Shown here: piece by piece, positions 8,973-16,110 of the stretch | Layout of the letters: the number at the start of each line of letters is the position of its first letter | Numbering within the stretch: position 1 is the stretch's first letter | Origin: Paenibacillus sp. URB8-2 | GTDB lineage: Bacteria; Bacillota; Bacilli; Paenibacillales; Paenibacillaceae | NCBI RefSeq assembly: GCF_013393385.1 | Contig: NZ_AP023239.1 | Location: 5,084,001 to 5,148,000 of the forward strand | Reading direction: 5' to 3' | Length of the DNA: 64,000 bases | Translations under genes and position numbers: made by a program | The notes under the pieces: generated by a model | Seen by the model: only the letters and a program-made list of their open reading frames with translations | What the model was told of the DNA's origin: nothing | Database searches by the model: none

Positions 8973-10952
8973 TTAATTTTTAAAATATACTTTTTTATTA
9001 TAGATAGAAATTAAAGGTTTTAAATGGAAATAAGTTAATAAACCTTGCGGCCATGAAGAATCCTCTAAATATTGAACAAATTGTACTTTACCCTCATAGG
9101 ATACTAGAGCTTTTAATGATTGTTTAAAAGGAAATCTCCTTCTTTTCTCAACAAATTCGCCAACGCCAAAAGTCTCATTATGCGCTAAATTGAAAAAGGC
9201 ATTTGCTAGAGAAGAAGAAGGTGCCGTTAGCAGTTCTTTCAATAATTCCTTCGAAAACTCTTTTAATTCTCTGTTTGTCCATGCCTGGTTAAATAAGAGT
9301 GGATACCATTTCTCCACTGCTTCTAAAACCCCTTTTTGAAAGTGGGATATATACTTTCTATGCACTTCTGTTTCTTTCTTGCTCTCATCGTAACACACAC
9401 TAACACTTTTTCCATTAGATTCATAACCAGTTACACTTCCCATTGGTGCATTACACATCATTTCGAGTGGAGCAACATGACGAATTATTGTCATTTCCTG
9501 CTGGTCTAAAAACGAGTATTTTTTTGTGTTATCTAATTGTTCATTAATAAAAGGGTATAGCCCAAAATAATACCCGATTATTTTTGAGTTACTCAATAAA
9601 TAAGCCAGGTTATCTTGAATTGTCCCCCTCCAACCTATATCAACCATGAACACATCATTTCCATCAACAATGTTATGTTCTTCTAAATAGTTTTTAAGCT
9701 TGGCTTTCTTCAACTTAATATCATTATTTAATTTGGCAACAAATTCAATATCATTAAAGAGTTTTATCACAGAATCATTTTGCCACGGATAAACGATCGG
9801 TTCATCAACTTTTAAATCATATTTAGAGATTAGATCAATATACCCTTCTAAATCTACATTTAAGGTTTTGAATAATGCCTTTATAGATTGTATGGAGTAT
9901 TGATTCCAAACACGCATAAATTCTTCAATTGAAATCTCTCTAAGTGAAGAAGAAAAGGTTGCTAGTCTACTTACTTCCAATAGCTCAGTTTTAGGTAAGG
10001 CGCTACCATGAAGATTGATATTAGCCAGAGTATCGTGAATCCTCTTAAAGAAAACACCTTCTCTAGTCAAATAGTATACTGTCTTTACTTTGTTTTGCTT
10101 TGCGGCCTCAATTATATGAAGAATATAACTTAAGAAAACAACACTATATTTCACGCCCTCAATATAACAAGCATTGTTTGATTTATTTAAGGTAAGCTCT
10201 CGAATAATATTTTCGTTCATTTCTCTCAATACTGAAGATGGATTATTAACTCTTTTTTCAAATCTTAGATTATGGGCCTTTCTCAACTCTTCTTCTTCTT
10301 TATTGAAATAATGAAGACTGTTGATTCCTAAACTTGAAGGTTGCTTAACATCAGAATACTCATTGTCTCCCAAGTGAAAATGTTCCGAAGGGGATATACC
10401 ATGGAGTTCATGAACTTTTTTAAATAAATTTGAGCTTCTTTTGTTGTAACCTAACTCCATAGATGTAGTTCCAGTTTCCCCCACTAACCCTTTAGCGTTT
10501 AATATCTCTTTAATAAAAGAGCTATTTGTGTAGAAGTCGGAGAGAAACAACCGTTTATTGTAGGAAAAGCTATTTAATACATTAATTATATTAGGATCAA
10601 GGTATGTTATATCGATTTCGTGTTGTAGTTCCGCATGGTACAAATCAGTTACAACAAGATCCATTTCCTCATCGGATATTACTGCAACTAGTATAGTTTG
10701 TAACCATTTTTTTAAAACAACAAGAATATCATACTCGTCGTCAAAACCATTCTTAAGATTGACTTGTCCAATTTCGTACTCCATTTCCTGCCTTTTGCGG
10801 AACAAGCTTATCTCATTATTATCAATAAGGGCTAAATGGGGGTAATTATGTTTCAAATAAATTATTGTATTAATTTTCACTTCATCAGCATGGCTCTTTC
10901 TCCTCAAAACTGTATCCCATACATCAAATGTTAATAGTTTATACTCACTCAT
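8973..10952 (-). CDS. COG5610-type HAD-superfamily protein
   Basis: 659 residues. The N-terminal third is a HAD hydrolase-like domain: motif I FDVWDT (nucleophile D10, D13), motif II LSDFY, a Lys in NKRSSNLFKK and motif IV HLGDNEYSD. The C-terminal part has YYLTREGVFFKRI and VDIGWRGTIQDNLAYLL, features I associate with COG5610 proteins found in polysaccharide and wall-glycan clusters; its biochemical role is not established. I place the start at ATG 10952, not the TTG at 10958, because GAGG lies seven bases before the ATG and would touch the TTG. It is nine bases from the upstream glycosyltransferase stop, so co-translated. A phosphatase or phosphosugar-handling role is inference only. Confidence 0.75.
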   Translation of the reverse strand: MSEYKLLTFDVWDTVLRRKSHADEVKINTIIYLKHNYPHLALIDNNEISLFRKRQEMEYEIGQVNLKNGFDDEYDILVVLKKWLQTILVAVISDEEMDLVVTDLYHAELQHEIDITYLDPNIINVLNSFSYNKRLFLSDFYTNSSFIKEILNAKGLVGETGTTSMELGYNKRSSNLFKKVHELHGISPSEHFHLGDNEYSDVKQPSSLGINSLHYFNKEEEELRKAHNLRFEKRVNNPSSVLREMNENIIRELTLNKSNNACYIEGVKYSVVFLSYILHIIEAAKQNKVKTVYYLTREGVFFKRIHDTLANINLHGSALPKTELLEVSRLATFSSSLREISIEEFMRVWNQYSIQSIKALFKTLNVDLEGYIDLISKYDLKVDEPIVYPWQNDSVIKLFNDIEFVAKLNNDIKLKKAKLKNYLEEHNIVDGNDVFMVDIGWRGTIQDNLAYLLSNSKIIGYYFGLYPFINEQLDNTKKYSFLDQQEMTIIRHVAPLEMMCNAPMGSVTGYESNGKSVSVCYDESKKETEVHRKYISHFQKGVLEAVEKWYPLLFNQAWTNRELKEFSKELLKELLTAPSSSLANAFFNLAHNETFGVGEFVEKRRRFPFKQSLKALVSYEGKVQFVQYLEDSSWPQGLLTYFHLKPLISIYNKKVYFKN

Positions 10953-10961
10953 ATCCAAACC

Positions 10962-12143
10962 TCATTTAATTATTTTTTTAGCTTTATTCTTTATCTTTCG
11001 CAATATATCTTTTACCTTTTGAGGGGATTGCTCCTTATTTATACGCAATGGTTCAATTTGTTTCAAAAAGGCTTCTGCTATTATGGGGGCTTCATTATAT
11101 GATTTGGGGAAAGTTTTAAGTTCGAAATTTTCATTCGAGACAATTTTATTGACTGCTTCAGTGAACTGCTTATACCCATGTTCAAGTGTCTTGTCCTGCA
11201 TGTAGTTAATTCCATATTCAGACATTCTATTAATTTGCTCATCGTTAGTTAAAATACTGACCAATGCATTAGCAATGGATTCAGGTGTTTGATCGGCTAA
11301 TTTCACCCCGCCATCAGGCAGATCATACAAATTGTTCTCTCTGTATATATCTACAACCGGAAGACCCGCAGCCATCATCTCAAATGGAATTCTGGAAGGA
11401 TTAGACGAACTAATGCATAATCCAACAGAACATTTATTGTATAGATTGTTACACTCTTCTACTGATATCAACTCTAAATTTGTATGTTCGAACCACACAT
11501 TTGTTTTATTTCTAGATCCATACAAATAAATCTTTACTTCGGGCATTAAATGCTTAACGATTCCCAACGCTTCTATTCCTATAATACTGCATCTTCTTGG
11601 TTTCTCAGGTTGATATATAAAGCAAATTGCTTTTTCCCTAGTTTTCTCCGGCAGTCTTCTATACACCGTGTGATCTGCACAAAAATCAAAATAACTCGAT
11701 GCCGTATTAAATTTCTCAACCATTAGATTAGAAAGCCATTTTCCAATTGTTATCGGAGTCAAATTAAACTTATAAGAGTTCTCAGCCAAAAGATACCCAT
11801 CGCCCATGGGGTTGAAATATGCTTCGAAATCTTGAACAAAATAAAATTTTTTGGTTTGGTATGGAATATCTCTAACTACTTTAGCTGTGTGCCATGCAGT
11901 AGCAAAAACCGCATCATACTTTATCTCTGAATGAAAACCGAGAAAAAGATTTGCTTTAATCTCCCCAAAATACTTATTTATGCTTGACTTCATTTCTTTA
12001 AGGTTTAAGTAACTATTGTCATCTTCAATATAGATATCACATTCATAGCCTTCATATGCTAAAGCATTAATATTTTGAAATATTGTTCGATGTCCTCCGG
12101 ACCCTTCCATAGGACTAGGCACATACCAAGCTATTTTTAACAC
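10962..12143 (-). CDS. GT4 glycosyltransferase, WsaF-like
   Basis: 393 residues. N-terminal WYVPSPMEGSGGHRTIFQ, central FYFVQDFEAYFNPMG, and C-terminal SSNPSRIPFEMMAAGLPVVD resemble WsaF, the beta-1,2-rhamnosyltransferase of the Geobacillus S-layer glycan (GT4, GT-B fold). That match plus nearby rml genes and the ABC exporter support a rhamnosyltransferase role in chain extension, by inference. GTG start at 12143 with GGAGG seven bases before it. Lies between the methyltransferase and the HAD gene with short spacers, so one operon. AT-rich composition. Exact linkage cannot be predicted. Confidence 0.75.
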   Translation of the reverse strand: MLKIAWYVPSPMEGSGGHRTIFQNINALAYEGYECDIYIEDDNSYLNLKEMKSSINKYFGEIKANLFLGFHSEIKYDAVFATAWHTAKVVRDIPYQTKKFYFVQDFEAYFNPMGDGYLLAENSYKFNLTPITIGKWLSNLMVEKFNTASSYFDFCADHTVYRRLPEKTREKAICFIYQPEKPRRCSIIGIEALGIVKHLMPEVKIYLYGSRNKTNVWFEHTNLELISVEECNNLYNKCSVGLCISSSNPSRIPFEMMAAGLPVVDIYRENNLYDLPDGGVKLADQTPESIANALVSILTNDEQINRMSEYGINYMQDKTLEHGYKQFTEAVNKIVSNENFELKTFPKSYNEAPIIAEAFLKQIEPLRINKEQSPQKVKDILRKIKNKAKKIIK

Positions 12144-12163
12144 AACTTCCCCTCCAAAACTAC

Positions 12164-12652
12164 TTACAATAATTTATTATTTATCTTTAATTCAGAGATT
12201 GTACTATCTCTTTCTTTAATCATCTGATCCATTTTCTCAATAACATTATAACGTTCTTCTAGCATTAGACTTTGATTAGAGATTGTGTTATCCCTTTCTC
12301 TGATCATATGTTCCATCTCTAGAATTGTATCATAGCGCTCCTCTAGCATAGTTTTCTGAGCGGCTATAACATCATCCCGTTCTTTAACCATGGTGTCCAT
12401 TTGTTGAATAGTATTTACTCTTTCTTCTAACATTTGAGCTTGTGAATTAATGACACTATCTCTTTCCTTGATCATTTCCTCCATCTTATCCATGCTTTCC
12501 AAACGTTCCTCTATAAGATGATTTTGAGATTTAATAATGTTATCTCTTTCTTCAATCATTGCCTCCATTTTCCCCATACTCTCAAAACGTTCAAACAACA
12601 ATTTTGCTTGAGAGTCTATTGAGTCATCTCTTTCTTTTATCATCTTATCCAT
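12164..12652 (-). repeat. 84-bp coding repeats (28-residue coiled-coil units)
   Basis: Units start at residues 248, 276, 304, 332, 360 and 388 of the methyltransferase, exactly 28 apart, the last one partial. Invariant in the five full copies: M1, M4, E7, R8, D9, I12, Q15, E21, R22. Apolar residues recur at 5, 12, 19 and 26, while R8, Q15 and R22 keep a seven-residue phase. 28 residues equal four heptads, so the phase is continuous through the array. The copies differ clearly in sequence, so the repeat is not a recent duplication. Confidence 0.9.
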
Positions 12653-13393
12653 TTCGTTTATGATTTTATAGCGTTCAAGACCCAAGGCTTCAAGATCTCT
12701 GACTTTAATCAGTGCAATATCTAATTCTGATTTTGAATTGTAGTATAAAACTTTGTCATAGATATTCTCTGCAATCATAAGATCAAAAAATTTATTGCCT
12801 TTTGGAAATAAGATACCTAATCCCCAGCTGTGACTGAATTCAAAACTATTGAACTCCTGCTTTATCTCATCCCAGAATAAAGAAGAGCCATAACCAGTAT
12901 CAGCAGCAGTATCATGGAATAAAATAATTCCGTTTTCCTTAAGCTTTGGTAAACACATTGTAAAGTCATGTTTTACAGCTTCATACTCATGAAAGCCATC
13001 AATATGAATAATATCAAAGTAACCATCTTCAAACTTTAGAAGAGCCTCGTCGAAAGTCATTTTATGCAAAACGGTTGAAAGCCCCGAGAAATATTCTTTA
13101 ATAGTTTTCTTGACTAAATCATACACTTCTTCTCCATAGAAACCTGCTTGAGGATCTCCCATCCAAGTATCTACAGCCTCAATTTTTGTATCCATTTTAA
13201 AGTCTTTAATTGCTTGACACATGGCAAAAAAAGAACAACCGAAATGCGTCCCAAGCTCTAAAACGTTTTGAGGTTTTACAAATCTCAGAAGGTCATAAAC
13301 AAATCTTCGATGGCCTGCCCATGGAGAGACATTTAACTTTTCATTGAGATTATCCGATTCAAAAAAGGGATTGCTAATCTTCCAGCTAGACAT
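12164..13393 (-). CDS. SAM methyltransferase with 28-residue-repeat coiled coil
   Basis: 409 residues in two parts. Residues ~25-200 are a class I SAM-dependent methyltransferase (Methyltransf_24-like): VLELGTHFG (44-52) is motif I, IIHIDGFHEY (128-137) and GIILFHDT (155-162) follow, with His/Asp residues suiting a metal-assisted sugar O-methyltransferase. Residues 248-409 are five complete and one partial 28-residue repeats, predicted alpha-helical coiled coil. It sits directly downstream of Wzt (six bases apart), whose C-terminus looks like a carbohydrate-binding domain. In E. coli O9a, WbdD combines a methyltransferase with a coiled coil that measures chain length for a Wzm/Wzt exporter; Geobacillus WsaE also methylates the glycan end. 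A terminating, length-setting role here is inference. No kinase domain is present. Confidence 0.82.
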   Translation of the reverse strand: MSSWKISNPFFESDNLNEKLNVSPWAGHRRFVYDLLRFVKPQNVLELGTHFGCSFFAMCQAIKDFKMDTKIEAVDTWMGDPQAGFYGEEVYDLVKKTIKEYFSGLSTVLHKMTFDEALLKFEDGYFDIIHIDGFHEYEAVKHDFTMCLPKLKENGIILFHDTAADTGYGSSLFWDEIKQEFNSFEFSHSWGLGILFPKGNKFFDLMIAENIYDKVLYYNSKSELDIALIKVRDLEALGLERYKIINEMDKMIKERDDSIDSQAKLLFERFESMGKMEAMIEERDNIIKSQNHLIEERLESMDKMEEMIKERDSVINSQAQMLEERVNTIQQMDTMVKERDDVIAAQKTMLEERYDTILEMEHMIRERDNTISNQSLMLEERYNVIEKMDQMIKERDSTISELKINNKLL

Positions 13394-13399
13394 TATTAT

Positions 13400-14713
13400 T
13401 CATCTCCGCAAGTTGGTTATTTCCACCTGTTCAATGTTGTTGTTAAACAAACAGTGAATTGTTTTATGTGGTGAAACACAAGAAAACTCGAATATATTAT
13501 GCGCCCAGCACTGTATGGTATGTTGTAGTTCGTGATTACCTTCCCCAATGCCTAATGTAAGAAAATAATATCCTTCTTTTACTTCAGGCCACTGAAAACT
13601 AAGACTTACAAGACTATTTCCTTCTTCAAACAAAAAAACTTGTTTTAATGAGGTAACAGTATTTTCCCCAAAAATTTGGTTTCCGAATTTATCCGAAATA
13701 ATATATCCAAATATAGTTTCACCCATATCTCTTTGTGCACAAACTTGATAGCTAATTTCAATGTTGTCTCCTGCTAATACAAAACCTCGGTAAGGAGAAC
13801 CGTTCACCTCTACTTTGTAACTTTTAATATATGCTTCCAAAGCCCCTCCTAAAGAAGCTTGATCTATTTGAATGTACGAGTCATTGTCTTCAATATCCGA
13901 ATCAGTCCGTTTAGAGGGTTCATCCGATCTCTGCAAGCTTGATTCTTTAGATTTAACAGAAAAACTTTCCGAGTGGATCCGTTTTACATAAAATTCTATC
14001 CCCTCAAGGGTGCTTCCATCAAACACTTTTTTTCCTTCAGAAATTACTATGCATCTGTCAGCAAGATTCGCGACGCTTGTCATATCATGGGTAACTACGA
14101 TTTTTGTAACATTCCTCATTTCATTTTTCATATAAGAATTACATTTTTGTTGAAAAAATATATCCCCTACTGAAAGGGCCTCGTCAACGATCAAAATATC
14201 CGGTTCAAGATTGATCATTAATGCAAATGCTAGCCTTGCGAACATTCCACTAGAGTATGTTTTAACCGGTTGATGAATATACTCACCGATATCAGCAAAA
14301 TCTAAAATCGATTGTATTTTACTCGTTATTGCTTTATCCTCGAATCCAAATAAAGAACCATTAAAATAGATATTCTCGATTCCGGTATACTCTGGATTAA
14401 AACCAGCTCCCAACTCAATCAACGAAGTGATTCTCCCTTTAATTTCCACTTCACCCAAGGTAGGTGTCAACACTCCTGCTATCATTTTTAGAAGTGTCGA
14501 TTTCCCAGATCCATTCTTACCTATTATCGCTACAGTTTCCCCTCTTTTGAGTTCCATAGAAAAGTTCTTCAATGCAAACTTCTCTTCATGTAATTCTTTG
14601 TTAGAGAAGAGACTGATAGCCTCCTTTAATCTATCCGAAGGCTTTTTATACAACTTATACATCTTAGTAAGGTCTGTCACCCTTATTGCTGTTTCTCTAT
14701 TCATAATTTTCAA
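13400..14713 (-). CDS. wzt: ABC glycan exporter ATPase with C-terminal domain
   Basis: 437 residues. Residues 10-240 are the ATPase: Walker A GKNGSGKS (65-72), signature YSSGM (153-157), Walker B ILIVDEAL (173-180) and H-loop VTHD (207-210), with the SLIELGAGFNPEYTG block typical of Wzt/TagH-like polysaccharide exporters. After a polar linker (~245-285) comes a ~145-residue domain (IEISYQV..., GYIISDKFGNQIFGENT) resembling the Wzt C-terminal beta-sandwich that in E. coli O8/O9a recognises the capped, modified glycan end. With Wzm it would flip the finished lipid-linked glycan. The start is ambiguous between TTG 14713 and ATG 14704; the single AAAGGA is four bases before the first and thirteen before the second. 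Confidence 0.93.
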   Translation of the reverse strand: MKIMNRETAIRVTDLTKMYKLYKKPSDRLKEAISLFSNKELHEEKFALKNFSMELKRGETVAIIGKNGSGKSTLLKMIAGVLTPTLGEVEIKGRITSLIELGAGFNPEYTGIENIYFNGSLFGFEDKAITSKIQSILDFADIGEYIHQPVKTYSSGMFARLAFALMINLEPDILIVDEALSVGDIFFQQKCNSYMKNEMRNVTKIVVTHDMTSVANLADRCIVISEGKKVFDGSTLEGIEFYVKRIHSESFSVKSKESSLQRSDEPSKRTDSDIEDNDSYIQIDQASLGGALEAYIKSYKVEVNGSPYRGFVLAGDNIEISYQVCAQRDMGETIFGYIISDKFGNQIFGENTVTSLKQVFLFEEGNSLVSLSFQWPEVKEGYYFLTLGIGEGNHELQHTIQCWAHNIFEFSCVSPHKTIHCLFNNNIEQVEITNLRR

Positions 14714-14739
14714 CCATTCCTTTTCTGCAAAACAATTAA

Positions 14740-15534
14740 TTATAGAACATCGGAAAAGCCATTTTTAGAGCGTTTGAAGAACATAAGACCTATGAAAAGG
14801 ACAACAATAACCTGAATAATATAAAGCAGGCTGGAAGGTCCATCTTCCCAGAAATGTTGACCATAAATAAAAGAATCACGATATCCAGAAGTTACATAAT
14901 ACATGGGATTTAGTTTAAAAATAAAAGAATACTTATCAGAAATAATATCCGGATTCCAAAAAATAGGTGTTAACCAAAATCCGAACTGCAAAATTATTCC
15001 GACAATTTGATTGATGTCTTTAAAAAATACATTTAATGAAGAGGTTATGTAGGCTAAGCCTACTATAAGCAGCGTAGAAGTTAAGAGGTAGTACAGTAAA
15101 TCAAAATAATATATAGTTGGATAAAAACCATGTGCAAGAAACAAACAAATAGTTAATAGCAAGAAGAATAAATGTATAATAAGAGATGCACAAATTTTAA
15201 TCAACGGAAGATATCCCACTCTAAAACGGACTTTTTTCACTAGGTATGAATTATCAATTACAGACGTAGTTGCCGCACCAATGCTATCCGAAAAGTAAAA
15301 CCATGGTATTATTCCTGGCACTAACCACAACACAAAAGGAATGTCATTCACTGGCCCACTTTTAAACCCTACTTCAAAAACAAACCAATATGTCAGCACA
15401 GTAATTATAGGATTTATTAAAGCCCAGAAAATCCCCAAATATGATCCAAGATATCTGGTTTTAAAATCATTCCGAATCATTTTCCATATTAATTTTTGAT
15501 CGAGTTTAAGCTGGTTTAAATAATTCAAGATCAT
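14740..15534 (-). CDS. wzm: ABC glycan exporter permease
   Basis: 264 residues with about six membrane segments, an ABC-2 type permease. N-terminal RNDFKTRYLGSYLGIFWALI and the PIITVLTYWFVFEVGF segment are characteristic of Wzm/TagG-type polysaccharide exporters. Forms the channel with the Wzt encoded next to it, moving undecaprenyl-linked glycan across the membrane. The ATG overlaps the stop of the upstream small membrane protein by four bases (ATGA), and AAAGGAG lies within that gene's last codons, so the two are translationally coupled. Wzt follows 26 bases later. Confidence 0.95.
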   Translation of the reverse strand: MILNYLNQLKLDQKLIWKMIRNDFKTRYLGSYLGIFWALINPIITVLTYWFVFEVGFKSGPVNDIPFVLWLVPGIIPWFYFSDSIGAATTSVIDNSYLVKKVRFRVGYLPLIKICASLIIHLFFLLLTICLFLAHGFYPTIYYFDLLYYLLTSTLLIVGLAYITSSLNVFFKDINQIVGIILQFGFWLTPIFWNPDIISDKYSFIFKLNPMYYVTSGYRDSFIYGQHFWEDGPSSLLYIIQVIVVLFIGLMFFKRSKNGFSDVL

Positions 15535-15983
15535 TCTTCTCCTTTAATCGTTTCCTTCATAAACTTATATTTTAGATTATTGATATCTTTTTTCAGTTTA
15601 AGTAGTATGAATATCAATATCAATAACGATACTGCTAGCAAACTAATAAATGAAACAACTGCTGTATTTACGTAACTTAAGCTTGCATTTTCTTTTAAAA
15701 TATCATTAACTTTTTTATTGTTTAGATAGAGATCGCCATTTAAATATATTCCACCAAAATTATCGATTAAAGCAATCTCTTTCTGACCATCATTGCTTAT
15801 AATTCTCAATCCCGCTTCTGATTGCCTAATTGTAAGCCAATCTCTTTTGTCCTTTGTTGACTCATCTCTTTTTTCTAAATGAACGTAATTGCCACTATCT
15901 GAAGCAAAGGCTAACTTATAATTGAATATAAGCGAACTTGCTATTACAATCGTTAAAAAAAACAACACTCTCCTTAATTTCAC
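15531..15983 (-). CDS. small exported membrane protein, unknown function
   Basis: 150 residues. Residues 1-27 are a signal peptide (basic start, hydrophobic core, cleavage plausible after LAFA). The outside part (~28-100) has a short beta-rich stretch, GGIYLNGDLYLNNKKVND. One transmembrane helix follows at ~107-128, then a Lys-rich cytoplasmic tail (KLKKDINNLKYKFMKET). GTG start with AGAGAGG about ten bases upstream. It is first in the exporter operon and overlaps wzm by four bases, so a role tied to export or to handing the glycan to a surface acceptor is suggested by position only. I do not recognise the family. Confidence 0.75.
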   Translation of the reverse strand: MKLRRVLFFLTIVIASSLIFNYKLAFASDSGNYVHLEKRDESTKDKRDWLTIRQSEAGLRIISNDGQKEIALIDNFGGIYLNGDLYLNNKKVNDILKENASLSYVNTAVVSFISLLAVSLLILIFILLKLKKDINNLKYKFMKETIKGEE

Positions 15984-16110
15984 CTTACATTATCCTCTCT
16001 ATATAAAATTTTATTTTAATTCAGCGAAAGGCATAACTTGATTTTTAATGTACAACTTAAATCCTTATGCTAAAATATTGTCGTATCTACAGGAAAAGGA
16101 GATTAAAAAG

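Noticed and set aside
12164..12652. Coding repeats as a CRISPR or recent tandem duplication
   Set aside because: Copies differ at many positions but conserve heptad-phase residues; this is protein-level repetition.
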